From the NCBI GenBank assembly GCA_010279815.1, contig QEOQ01000707.1, positions 174,463 to 238,462 of the forward strand: a stretch of DNA of 64,000 nt, written 5' to 3'. Position 1 is the stretch's first letter. Every line of letters begins with the position of its first letter. Both the position numbers and the translations under genes were made by a program. Shown one piece after another: positions 37,321 to 47,766 of the stretch. The notes under the pieces are model-generated. The model searched no databases. It worked only from the letters and a program-made list of their open reading frames with translations, and was not told where the DNA came from. The stretch comes from Brachionus plicatilis (lineage: Eukaryota; Rotifera; Eurotatoria; Ploima; Brachionidae).

Positions 37321-37428
37321 TTTTATTGAAATTTAAAAGAAACAGTTTGGTGTAGTGGTTTAAATTGAAAAATTTGAATTCGTTTAGCAAAGTAAGTCTC
37401 AGATGGATCAAATTTTTTCCTAAAAAAA
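37321..37428 (+). repeat. Dispersed repeat, copy 2
   Basis: AAAAGAAACAGTTTGGTGTA, GTGGTTTAAATT and AGTCTCAGATGGA match copies at 20137 and 39922. Shorter than copy 1 at its 5' side. Confidence 0.6.
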
Positions 37429-37753
37429 AAATTAGAGCATAAAATGATATTAAATCAATTATTTTAAAGAAATAATTTTAATTATTGCTTTTGAAAAAAA
37501 TGATCAAATTGAGTCGAATTTCTTAAAAAATAAAATTTTAAGTTTTATTTGTCCTAGAACTAGGGTTGTTAATCGAAAATCGAAGATCGATAGAAACTGT
37601 TTTTTTTTTAATCGATTAATATTTATTCAAATAAAATTAAAATAATCGATTAAAAAGAAAAAAAAATAAATATTCGATTAAATTTTCGACTTTTTATAAT
37701 CATAGCAAAAAAAATATCTCAAAAATTTGTTTAAAAATTAAACTTTATCACTA

Positions 37754-37870
37754 AAAATTTTTTAAATTGTCTTGAATAAAAATTAGAATTTCTAAGTGAT
37801 CAGTATCAAGTCTCCTTCTTAAGACTGTTTGAATTTGACCGGCATGACGTAAAACACATTCACTTGGAAC
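37754..37870 (-). pseudogene. hAT transposase dimerisation-domain relic (first)
   Basis: Minus strand reads VPSECVLRHAGQIQTVL, RRRLDTDHLEILIFIQDNLK: the C-terminal hAT dimerisation region (V-P-S-E-R-x-F-S-x-A-G, R-x-R-L, L-E-x-L-x-F). A TAGGGTTGTTAATCG end at 37563 may be one terminus of this element. A short plus-strand AT-hook-like peptide (KKRGRKRLPRDENGK, 38054-38098) lies to its right. Different in sequence from the next hAT relic. Confidence 0.65.
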
Positions 37871-38391
37871 TCAAGACGCTGTAATACAAAAAAGTGTTTT
37901 AAAATTTTTGGTTTTTGATTTTATATTTTAGAAAGTCTATTTCACGATAATATTAGGATGGCGTTAATTTTTTTAATTTTTTTGTTCTTGTTAACCAAAC
38001 AAAAAAGAATATTCGAATAAAAAAAAACTTTAGGGTCAAATACTACGACACCAAAAAAAAGAGGTAGAAAAAGGCTACCTCGTGACGAAAATGGTAAAAT
38101 AATTAGACAATAGCATCGATAATTTTTTCAAAACTGTATTTTATGTATTTAAATCGAATTTTTTTTTAACTTTTACTCTTTGAATTAATACCAAAATTAG
38201 AATAAACCTTAATTTATTAATTTTTTTTAATTTTTTTTATTTTCAAAATTTGTTCAAGAATTCTTTAAGTTTGTTCTAGAACATATTCAAAGATTATCTA
38301 AGAATAAAAACGAACTTTCGCGCTTACTCTTAGTGTAAAGGCAAGATTTGGGGTTTGTTCTAAATAAAATAAAAAAAATTGTTATAACATG

Positions 38392-39231
38392 TAGGGTTGT
38401 AGATAAGCAACTGGCGATTTCGTTCGCCAAAATTCGTATCGATAAAAAAATTTTTAAATCGAAATTTTTTTTTTTTTCGATAATTTTTAAACGGTAATTT
38501 TTTGGTGAACTATTAGGATACGAAAAAAATTTATCGATAATCTTTCGATATCAAAAAAAACGATAATATTATAGTTATTTCGAACTAAAATATTGATTAG
38601 ATTATCGATATTTTTTTTTGATATTTGTCGATTGTGATTACTGAAGTATTTTGAGAATTTTCATAAAAATTATAATTTAAATTTAAATTTTAAATAATTT
38701 ATTAAATGAAAAACTATTAATTTCCTAAAATTTACGATTTAGACTACAATTCCTTTAAAAATATGTCAAAAAATTATTTAAAAAAAATTTAGGTTTAAAA
38801 TTTTAGCAATTGAGTATACAAAAGTTACAGAGTGTTAAAATTATTAAAATTTTTAAATGTTTTTTTTAATTTAAATTAATATAGCTGAGTTTTATAAACG
38901 TTAATTTTTCTAAATTATGTGGATTCAATCTATTTCTTTCTTCATTTTGAATGAAACCTGCTACTGAAAAAAGACTCTCAGCTGGTACTGAAAGGGGTGT
39001 TTTACAAAATAATTCCTTCACTATAATAGAAAGAAAATTTAATTCGATAAAATTCGACAGACAGAAATAAAATTATTGCTTATCGATTTTAAATATATAT
39101 ATTCGGTTGATTTTAATCGAAACACTATTCGAATAAATTTATTCGATATTAATTTAATCGTTCTACCTAATAATTTCAATAAAATCTATGTGTTTATCGA
39201 TAATTCAGTTTTCTATCAATCTACCACCCTA
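38392..39231. mobile_element. hAT element with perfect 8-bp target duplication
   Basis: An 840-bp element with ends TAGGGTTGTAGAT and ATCTACCACCCTA (inverted copies with one mismatch). It is flanked by the perfect 8-bp duplication ATAACATG (38384-38391 and 39232-39239). ATCGATA motifs recur throughout, as subterminal repeats do. It interrupts an older repeat: AAGATTTGGGGTTTGTTCT occurs just outside on both sides (38343 and 39273). Confidence 0.85.
38881..39035 (-). pseudogene. hAT transposase C-terminal relic (second)
   Basis: Inside the element at 38392-39231, the minus strand is open for LSIIVKELFCKTPLSVPAES, LFSVAGFIQNEERNRLNPHN, LEKLTFIK. This is the hAT C-terminal dimerisation domain (V-P-A-E-x-x-F-S-x-A-G then R-N-R-L, L-E-K-L). 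The rest of the transposase, including the DDE core, is gone, so the element is non-autonomous. Confidence 0.8.
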
Positions 39232-39239
39232 ATAACATG

Positions 39240-39921
39240 GTTTAGATGGGATTAGTTCCATATAAAACAAAGTCAAGATTTGGGGTTTGTTCTTGGAGTA
39301 GTGGGCAAAGGTTTACGGTATTATTTATTGATTCAAAGTCACATTGACAAGATTTAAATTTGATGAAAAAGAAAATAAATAAAAATTCAATATTGTTTAG
39401 AGAGATTATTTATTTATTTATTTATTGAATTGAATTAACCTCCTTTTAGGAGAAGTAAAAAAAAAAAAAAAAAATAAAAATTTTTTTGTGTTTTTGTTTA
39501 GAGAGATTATAAAATATCACGTTTGAATAAAGATTATACACGAGAAAATTCTACTCTCAGAAGACCATTTAGCAATTTGTACCAATAAGAGATATTAATC
39601 TCTTCAATGACTCTTTGATTAATTTTGTATATGATAAATTTAATTGAATCCACTAAGCCAGTATTTAGGCATTTAAAGCTGAATTCAATCAGAGCTTTTA
39701 CCATTTTGACTGATAGTCAAGACAGATGATATACAGTCGCTTCTCAAGAATATTGATGATGTATTTTCTAGCTGAAGATCTCATTCTCTCTTATGTAAGA
39801 GGATAGTTCGTAATAACTAGGATCCCTAGTTAGTTGTTATAGTAAATTTGGCTAACCGATTCTAACCTGAGCGCCTCATTCAAAAAGAAGAAGATCTTTC
39901 TTGATTTAATTTGAATTTTTA
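39240..39921. other. Intergenic debris of unknown elements
   Basis: Includes a TTTACGGTA end (about 39312-39320) of the CCGTAAAC family, an ATTT microsatellite (about 39407-39425), an A-run near 39458, and a less AT-rich stretch (39530-39900) whose minus strand has a 51-codon open run but no domain I recognise. Confidence 0.4.
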
Positions 39922-40123
39922 TAGAAAAATATGGTCCAACTGAGACTGGTACTGTGATCAATGAATTGAATGTTTTCAATTTAAACCATTACACCAAACT
40001 GTTTCTTTTATATTCAACAAAATATAAAATAAATATTTTTATTAAAAATAAACAAGGATTGGTGTTGCCAATTAAAAAAAAAGAATACTTTTTAATGTAC
40101 GAAATAAGTGATTAGATTCATTG
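39922..40123 (-). repeat. Dispersed repeat, copy 3
   Basis: Inverted copy of the 20137 repeat: on the minus strand ATGAATCTAATCACTTATTT, TTGGCAACACC, AAAAGAAACAGTTTGGTGTA, ATGGTTTAAATTGAAAAC and AGTCTCAGTTGGACC. Confidence 0.65.
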
Positions 40124-40162
40124 ATTTATATATATATATTTTTTTTTTAAATCGAACAAAAT

Positions 40163-40313
40163 AATTAAGTCTCTCTTTTTTATGATGAAAGGGGTTTAAA
40201 CATTCGTCCCGTATTGCAGAAATATTTTGAAGATTTTTCCACTCTCAGCGAATTTTGAACCCTCGGTCCTCTATTTGCATAACTAACACACAAACCATTC
40301 AGCTATACGGGCT
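40163..40313 (-). repeat. tRNA-derived SINE
   Basis: Minus strand begins GCCCGTATAGCTGAATGGTT, with a box A-like TAGCTGAATGG, and about 30 nt later GAGGGTTCAAAATTC, a box B-like match to GGTTCAANTCC. The non-tRNA part is CTTCAAAATATTTCTGCAAT, ACGGGACGAATGTTTAAACC and a short AAAAAAGAGAGAC end. The last half recurs at 24536-24600, and GAATAATTAAGTCTCTCGTT at 40480 repeats its very end. The acceptor stem does not pair, so this is a retroposon, not a working tRNA. Confidence 0.65.
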
Positions 40314-40795
40314 TTTAATCGTCAAATACTGCCCAACAAATGTTCAAAATTTGCTCAATGCTGAAAAATTTATTTTAATCCATGTAAATCTGTCACGCTA
40401 ACTTTTCATAAAGGTAAATCATTGAGTTTAAATATCTTTATTCCCAATGTATTTGAGATTCCACAAGTTCAAATCGTAGAATAATTAAGTCTCTCGTTTT
40501 AAGATAATGGAAATTTATTAAACATGAAAGTTAAAGGAGTATTAATTTTTTATACGAGCTTGGCTGCAAACAAACTTACGCAAAAGTCAGAAAAAAAAGT
40601 AATTTAAAAGTTTTTTCAAAGTCAAGTCTTTTGATCTCACTTGAAATTTTTTTTAAAAAAAAAAGTCATTTCAAAGACTTTGAAATAAAAATGGACGCCT
40701 TTATAACTACATGGAATGACAAAAGACTTATTTTTAAAGAATTAATTTCCAAGTCAAGTCATTTGATCTGGCTTGAAAGAAATCCACCAAGTCAT

Positions 40796-40850
40796 TTTAT
40801 TTATTTATTTGTATATCTGTACCGAGCTAAAGCTCCTTCAGATTAAATTA
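40796..40850 (-). repeat. LINE 3' tail (AAAT repeat type)
   Basis: Minus strand: CTGAAGGAGCTTTAGCTCGG, TACAGATATACAAATAAATA. The same sequence with the same AAAT tail lies at 63958-64000, so both are 3' ends of one retroposon family. Confidence 0.6.
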
Positions 40851-42147
40851 AAAAAAAAAAATAAAAAATTTAAATAAAGTTAAATAAAATAAAATAAAAA
40901 TAAAAAGTAAGAAAAAAATAAAGTTAAAATAATATAACTTAAAAAATAGATAAATATTAAAATTAAAATTAGATAAATTTTGATAGAGAGTAACAGAATA
41001 CATATTTTAAATATTTGATGATGCAGGAAAAAAAGAAGAAATAGTAAGGTAGCAATTACACAATGGAGTTGGGTACTCGATGCATCTTGATTCGAAACCT
41101 TTGTTATATTCTTTGTTATAGTCATGACTTATGCTCGAAACTTTGTACTTACAGATTGATAAACAAATAAACATGAAGCATAACATGTTCTTTAAAGCAA
41201 TTTAAAAATATTTCATAATGCTGGGAAACCTTTGTATTTCTTCGTGAAAATTATAAAACTTTTGATCAGAAAAATATATCTTCATGCGAGCATTTTTTAT
41301 AATCTGTCAAATTTGACAACTCAATAATTTTTTTATTGAATTTGAAAGTTGACCAGAAACTCTATTGACGCTTTCTATTAAAGTTTTCGGCAATTATTTT
41401 TATTTAGATTGAATAAAAAAATTATTCAATTAAATTGAAATTGATTTTAAATTATTTGACCTTAATTTATTATTATTGAAAATTTTTAAGTAATTATTTT
41501 AAAATTACCTTTGATAATTATTTTTTTTGGGTTTAAAAAATCAAAAATTCTAATCTTGATAAAAGTAAAGTAATGACTAAAAATGTCTAGTCTGTCTCTG
41601 TCCTATTATTTTAAAAATAAGTTTTGAAATTATTAAATATCCTGATGATTTTTCGTTATTTTAATTGAAGTAACCTACACCTAGAACGTTAGTCATTCGG
41701 TAATTTCTAAATTTAATAGCGAAAGCTGAAATAATCTTGTAGTTAAAAATTTAATGGTGCATAATTTTTCGAATTTCGTAATAAATTCATAATTCTAATT
41801 TCATTAATAAATAAAGTTAAAAACGATTTAAAAAAATCCGAAGGAGCTAAATTTTTGTCACATTTAAATACAAATTATGAAACATTATCTTTTTTTTTGA
41901 AAAAAAAATATTCATCAATTAATCTCTATAAGTTAAATTAAATTGAATTTTCAACTACTAATAAAATTTCTCAATGTCATAAAATTTTTTATGGGAAAAA
42001 TCAAATCTGACTATTGGATAACAAAACATGTTATACTTTTAAAGATTATTTCATATGAATAATAACTAATAATGTAAAATTTTTTAATTAAATGAATAAA
42101 TAACTGCTTGCCTTAAAAAATAAATATTCATTTATCATATGACACTA
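40851..42147. other. AT-rich intergenic region upstream of Ig-like gene 2
   Basis: Low-complexity A/T DNA; the part to about 41130 may be the body of the LINE whose tail is at 40796. No gene seen. Confidence 0.4.
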
Positions 42148-42213
42148 AACATCCCCAATTAATAATAAAGCATAATCTTATCACATTTGAAAACAAATTT
42201 ATTATTACTCAAC
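42148..42213 (+). promoter_or_regulatory. Proximal promoter block shared with Ig-like gene 1
   Basis: AACATCCCCAATTA, ATAATCTTATCACATTTGAA and ATTATTACTCAAC align in order with 28988-29049. CTTATC lies at 42177-42182, 102 bp before the ATG. Confidence 0.5.
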
Positions 42214-42283
42214 AAAATAAAAAGATTAAATTTATTTGAAAGAGCTTTTTTCATAAAATTTTATTTTATTTTACAAAATAACG

Positions 42284-45200
42284 ATGCGACTTTATTCAAT
42301 TTTAATCTCCATTGTGGTAGCTAGCAGCATTTATTGCCAAGATGATGAGGTACAAAATTTGCCAACAGCCCCAGGCTTGGTTAAAAGCGAAGTTCGAAAA
42401 ACAGAAATTGAGGAATATTCACTGAACATTTTAGTGAACATTAATGAACCATTAAATCTTAATACCATTAAGGACTCGAACGCTGTTTCCTGGTCATTGA
42501 TTCAGCAAAAAAATGGTACATCTGAAGATAAAAAAATTCCAAAATTAACTCTATTCAATGCAGTGGATTCATCAGCCATAAACTCGACCATAAAAACGCA
42601 ATTTTTGTGTTTACCTACTGAATCTAAATGCGATTCACTGAGGGTACCCAATTTTGGGCCTAAATATTTAGGCTCCTATTCAAACCAAGCATTAGCTTCA
42701 AACTCATTAAAAAATTTTTTGGTCGACTTCAATATTTCTGCATACATGAATCATTTGGAATTTAAATGCGATTCTCTTGACTGCATTTACAATGAATCAG
42801 GACGATTTTTAACAGTTCTTTCCGGAAAAAGCATTCCAATTGAGTGTTCCATAATTGTAGCTCAAAATAGCTTGTTTACTCCAGCTGCTGAATTAGTTAT
42901 TTCCTCAGACATAAACAAACTAGATCATTGCCAAATTGACACTAAATTCGAACAAATACCTCAATCGGAAATACATCTATATTTGAATAGTAGTTCGGGT
43001 ATAAAAATTTATTTGTTTAAAATTAGCAAAAGATGCAGCCAAGTTTTCAATAAACGAGATAATGGCAAAAGTATTAGGTGCGATCTGAAATCGGTGAATC
43101 AGTCAGCCCCATCTGAATTGCAGAATTTGAGAGTTCTAGAAAGTGTATCGAACACAATGGATGTTCATTATGATCCCGAGATCATAATGAACGATGAGCA
43201 CCAGCTGAACAAGACAGTTTTCCAGGATCAGGCCGAAACATCCCATTTTTCGTGTCCAATTGAGAGCAATCCACTTCCAATTTATGAATGGAGAGTTAAA
43301 AGTGTTCTTTACAATAATACTGATCCCAAAGCAATTTTTCTTACTCAAACTGAGTTCAGTCCCTCGAAGAGAGAATTTCTCATACGAAAAGATTTGGGAG
43401 TCGGATTATATCAATTTGAATGCAGGGCCAGAACCCAAGGTCTTGTAAATAGAGTTTCTGACGGTGTAGTTTTTAATCTTGACATCAAAGGTATTTCTTT
43501 CTTATTTAAATTAATAAAAAAATTAAATTATTTTTTAATTAAAACAGCAAGAGAAAAAAATATCAAAGGTTTGTAATTTTTTTTTAATTTTTTAATTTTT
43601 AAAGCGAATATGTTTAATGGCATTTAATTATTTTTCTGTGTTTAAATATATATTTTGGGTTCAATAGTTTATGAGAACTTCATGCAATCGGTGAACAATT
43701 CCTGTTCATCTTAAATTTTTATCAAATTAAGGTGACCAAAAAAATATTTAAGATAAAAAAAAATCAGTTACTTAAGGTGAATAGTTTCAGGGTTATGTGA
43801 AATATCCTAGACTTATGTGAACAACGATGAAATCGAAAAAATTTTTTATGCAGTCAATTTAAAAAAAAATATTCATTTTAAGGTGATGAATGCATTTTAG
43901 AAGAGTTTTTAGTATCTTTTGATTTTTTTTTCTAAAATGGTTCCATGTCTTGATTTTACTTGCGGCAAGACTTTTTTTGACATGTTCTTAAAGGAAAAAC
44001 TAGACCTCTTTTACTTGATTTTAAGAAAAGCTTAAATTCTTTGGAATCACTAATTTGCTGAATTTTGTTAAAATAAATATTTTGGAAGAAATTGAGAGTA
44101 TTTACTAAATTTTCAAATTTGCAGGTTCATCTTAAAGATATAATTTTACAAATTTCATAAGTACAAAGTAGAAAATTCGTGAAATTACGTAAAATTTCGT
44201 AAATTTACGTAGTTTCACGTAAAATTACCGGAAATTACGTAAATTTTTGTAAAAAGTAAAAATTCCAAAAAATACTATTTTTTTTGAGAATTTTGACATT
44301 TTTTGACTTTTTTTTAATTTTTTTTTAATTTTTTGGGTAATTTTACGTGAAATTTTATTTAATAGTGGTAATTTTTAGTAAAAAAAAAGTTAATTATAAA
44401 CAATAAACAAAAGGCAAAAAAAAAATTTTCAATTATACACATCCCAATATAATTCAAAGATTCGACCAATCTCCATATTTTTCTATGTCACTTTTATTAC
44501 CTTAATTTTTATTAAAATTTTTTTAAAGATCAAATTGAAAATAAAGTCTAATAAAAACCTTTAAATGATTTATATAATTTTGGCATTTTTCTTTCGTTAA
44601 AGATTTTTCGAAATCTTTGGCAGCCATTTCGGCATCAGCTTCCGAAAAAATCATTCTCTTCCTAAAATGCTGTTTTAACTCGTTCCACATAAGTTTAATG
44701 GGATTTAAATCGGGATTATTTGGGGTAGATTTAATCTTTGTTTAAAAGAAATAAGTCAATTATTATCGACAAAGAATTCTAAAAATTACTAAAAACTAAA
44801 AAATTACTATAAAACAATTTAACCGAACAATATTGTTAAAATTTAAAAAAGTAGTGCACAATAAAGAACTTTTTTTTATCTTAAAAATTTCTTAAGTAAA
44901 AGCTTTTCTTCTTATCTGTTTCTTACAACAAAATTTGTTGCTCCCTTAAATGAAATCCCAGCCCATTGAATTTTATAGGGATGTGTATAATTGAAATTTT
45001 TTTTTTTGCTTTTGTTTATTGTTAATAATTAACTTTTTTTAAATTTGTACAAAATTTACTTTTTTTTACTAAAAATAACTACTATTAAATAAAATTTCAC
45101 GTAAAATTACGTGAAAAAAAGTTATTTCTTTCTTTTCGAATTCAGGTCCAAAAAAAAAATGTCAAAATTCTCAAAAAAAATAGTATTTTTAGAATTTTTA

Positions 45201-47766
45201 CTTTTTACAAAAATTTACGTAATTTCCGGTAATTTTACGTGAAATTACGTAAATTTACGTAATTTCATTTAAATTTACGTAAAAACAGTTTTTCGTAGCA
45301 GTACTGTAGTAATTTAAAAATTGTATACACGTATGTTAATTGAGCCGAAAAAAAATTAAATTTTTTTAACTATTAATTTTTTAAAATGAATAATTAAAAA
45401 TTCTATTAAAACTTTTAATAGAATTTTTTTTGAAAGAAAAAGTTACGAAAAAGTTTTGAAAACTTTTTCGATCTGATTCCAATTTTTGAAAATATCATTT
45501 TGTTCATCGAAGATTCATGGATTTTCAGCCGAAACTTTATTTAATTAAATAAATTAATTTAAGTTTTCGATGAACAAGTATTCCAGTTGAAAAAAAGCAC
45601 AAACACTGAAAAATACCTGTAAAATTAAATAAATGTTTAAATATTGGGGTGCAAAAACACTTATAATTTATTTATTTCAAGATAGTTAGGAAAATGACTT
45701 AGAATTTTTTAGATATTTAAGTTTTTTAAGGTTAATTGAAGCTTGAGATCAAGATCAAAAGATCAAAATTTAAAATTTATTATTTTTTTTTTAACAATAG
45801 AGAAAAAATAATTTATTTCCTACACAATCACTTGACATTCATGTCAAGTTTATTTTTATTTATAAAATTTTAAAATGTCCCTTTTTTTTGACTTTAATAG
45901 GTTTGAATTTTTTAATTGATTTTAATAAAAATTTTAAAGACAAAAAATTTAATGTTTTAAAATTTATAATCTGTTTAAATGGGAAAATAGTCATTTTAGT
46001 TTGAATGAATGAATGAATATAAAAGTAAAAGAAGAATTTAAATTTCTGAATAATTTTAACCTGAATTATTTAAATTGTTGATTGTTTTTGTTTAATAAAT
46101 TAGAGATCAATCATTTCGATGTTAATTCGATAATAAGCAATTATTAGACATATTATGTCTAGCGCGTAATATAATCTATACCCATAAATTTATTAAAAAA
46201 GACCATAAATATAATAAAGTTTCCATAAATTTATTAAAAATAGAATAAACTTAACAGTTATTTATCAAATTGAATAAAAAAGTAATAGAAAATAGAAAAT
46301 TATCCTAAATTGATTAAAACAACCTTAATTTGAATAAAAAGAACATTAATTGGTTCATTAGAATTAAGAAACTCATTAGATTTACACTTTTAAGATAATA
46401 ATAAATTTGTAATCATGATTTTTATCTTATTTCTTAAAAATGTCTCAAGAACCAAAAACTCAATCATCTGAAAGCTTCTTAGGTAATCCTGACAGACAGA
46501 CAGTGTTAGTAAATTATGTGATACTTGCAGCAAGCCTTTACAAAAAAAATTGTATTATTATTGCGCAATAAACAAATGCAAACAAAAAAAAAAGAGTTTA
46601 TTATTTTTCTAATGAATCTGATTTATCTTTAATGAATTTGATATTTTTTTGATAAATTTGTTACTTATTTCTTTTATTTGATAATAACATAATAAATTTG
46701 TTGTATTTTCTTTTATTTTTATTATAATTTAATAAATTTATGGTAAACTTTAATAAATTTATGGTATTTTTAATAAAATTTATGGTTAGAATTGTTAACG
46801 GCCTTATGTCTAGTAATGCTTAGTATTTTTTTTAATTATCCAAATCATTAGATTAATTAAGTTTTAAAATTTTAAATGATTATTTTGATCTTAAAATTTG
46901 ATCTGAAACTTCAATTTGCCGTTTTCTTATTACAAAAAATAATATTTCAGATGACATGTTGCTTGGGTTGTGAACTTCATTTCAATTCTTTCGTTTCTAT
47001 TCAGAAAAATTTGAATAACTTTTTTACTATAAGTCTAATTCAGTTCTGTAAAATTTTTAATGTTTAAGCAACTTCGCTTAATCCGAAAATAAGTGTCTGC
47101 AAAAACTCTGCAATGTAATTGCACAGTTGATTAGAATACTTTTTAATGGCGTGCAAAATGCACAAAATTGCAGAGTATTTTGCAGACTTATTTTACTGCA
47201 TTAAGCAAATTTGCTTATAATTTAGCATTTTATAGAACCAAAATATCTCTTTTAGTAAAAAAGTTGTTCAAGTTTTTCTGAATTGAAAGGATCGAATTGG
47301 AACGAACTTCACAACTCCCCAATGCTTCATTTGTTTATACTGCTAGGATATCTTTTAGAAAATTAAACTTTATATTTGATTTTTTTAAGAATCGAAAAGT
47401 AATACTGGAGCAATTGTGGGTGGTGTAGTTGGAGGTGTAGTTGGATTAGTTGTCATTGCTGTAATAGTTTTGCTGGTATTACGCCGATCAAAATCTAATA
47501 CTTCAAATGAAGGTAAGAACAATTTTTATTAAATGAAATTAGTATTTAAATTTTATTTTTTTTAGAAAGTGGAAAGACTCAATCGTAAGTTTAATTCTTA
47601 TTTTATTTTGATAATTTCTTGAAAATTTGAATTTTTTTTTTTAAGAAAAATTTACAATTCGGGGAAAAAAACTAAATTGAATGTCGTGAAAGAAAACAAA
47701 AATAAATCAGATACATCCCAAGAAACTGCCCATTTGAAATCAAATAAGTTCGATCAAAATAATTAA
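42284..47766 (+). CDS. Ig-like type I membrane receptor 2, short cytoplasmic tail
   Basis: Paralogue of the gene at 29133. Exons 42284-43490, 43548-43568 (21 nt), 47390-47512 (123 nt), 47566-47584 (19 nt) and 47646-47766 give 496 residues. Intron phases (1,1,1,2) equal those of the paralogue, and the 123- and 19-nt exons have identical lengths. Signal peptide residues 1-18 (ends SSIYC). Cysteines and blocks are shared: VDFNISAY, FTPAAEL, LYLNSSSGI, KISKRC, VNQSAPSELQNL, FSCPIESNPLPIYEWR and YQFECRAR. The membrane helix is GAIVGGVVGGVVGLVVIAV followed by RR. The tail is only about 45 residues, Lys/Asn-rich, with no PPxY or PDZ ligand. Intron 2 (3.8 kb) holds a Tc1 element and two foldbacks. 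Coding GC is lower than in paralogue 1. AATAAA at 48043. Function by inference: surface recognition or a decoy-like partner of receptor 1. Confidence 0.82.
44170..45290. mobile_element. Tc1-like element with about 300-bp TTACGT-rich inverted arms
   Basis: Left arm (44170-44455) and right arm (44967-45290) are inverted copies, dense in TTACGTAAA units (CACGTAAAATTACCGGAAAT in both). The inner ends are ATTATACACATCCC and GGGATGTGTATAAT. A transposase relic sits between. It is inside intron 2 of Ig-like gene 2. Related TTACGT tracts occur near 9810, 56640-56740 and 59700. Confidence 0.75.
44583..44733 (-). pseudogene. Tc1-like transposase C-terminal relic
   Basis: Minus strand reads KSTPNNPDLNPIKLMWNELK then QHFRKR, the hallmark of the last part of the Tc1 catalytic domain (P-x-x-S-P-D-L-N-P-I-E-x-x-W). 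The third acidic residue usually supplied near here is Ile-Lys instead of Ile-Glu. Only about 50 residues survive. Confidence 0.78.
46146..46811. mobile_element. Inverted-repeat element with CCATAAATTTATTAAA subterminal repeats
   Basis: Ends AGACATATTATGTC and CCTTATGTCT, with CCATAAATTTATTAAA units repeated on the left and their inverse on the right. An internal plus-strand frame (46440-46571, 43 residues, starting MSQEPKTQSSES) has normal composition but no known domain. Confidence 0.55.
46966..47317. mobile_element. Foldback element in intron 2 of Ig-like gene 2
   Basis: Left GGTTGTGAACTTCA and right GAACGAACTTCACAACT ends are inverted, with inner mirrored TCTGCAAAAACTCTGCAAT and ATTGCAGAGTATTTTGCAGA. 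It resembles the 36436 and 624 elements in its core. It ends about 70 bp before the membrane-helix exon. Confidence 0.65.

Noticed and set aside
40260..40313. A functional tRNA gene
   Set aside because: Box-like motifs are present but acceptor and other stems do not pair and a non-tRNA tail follows; it is a SINE.
40880..41125. 81-codon minus frame rich in L, I and F
   Set aside because: Low-complexity A/T DNA next to a LINE tail; hydrophobicity comes from composition.
46876..47067. 63-codon plus frame in intron 2 of Ig-like gene 2
   Set aside because: It overlaps one arm of the foldback at 46966 and has no recognisable domain.
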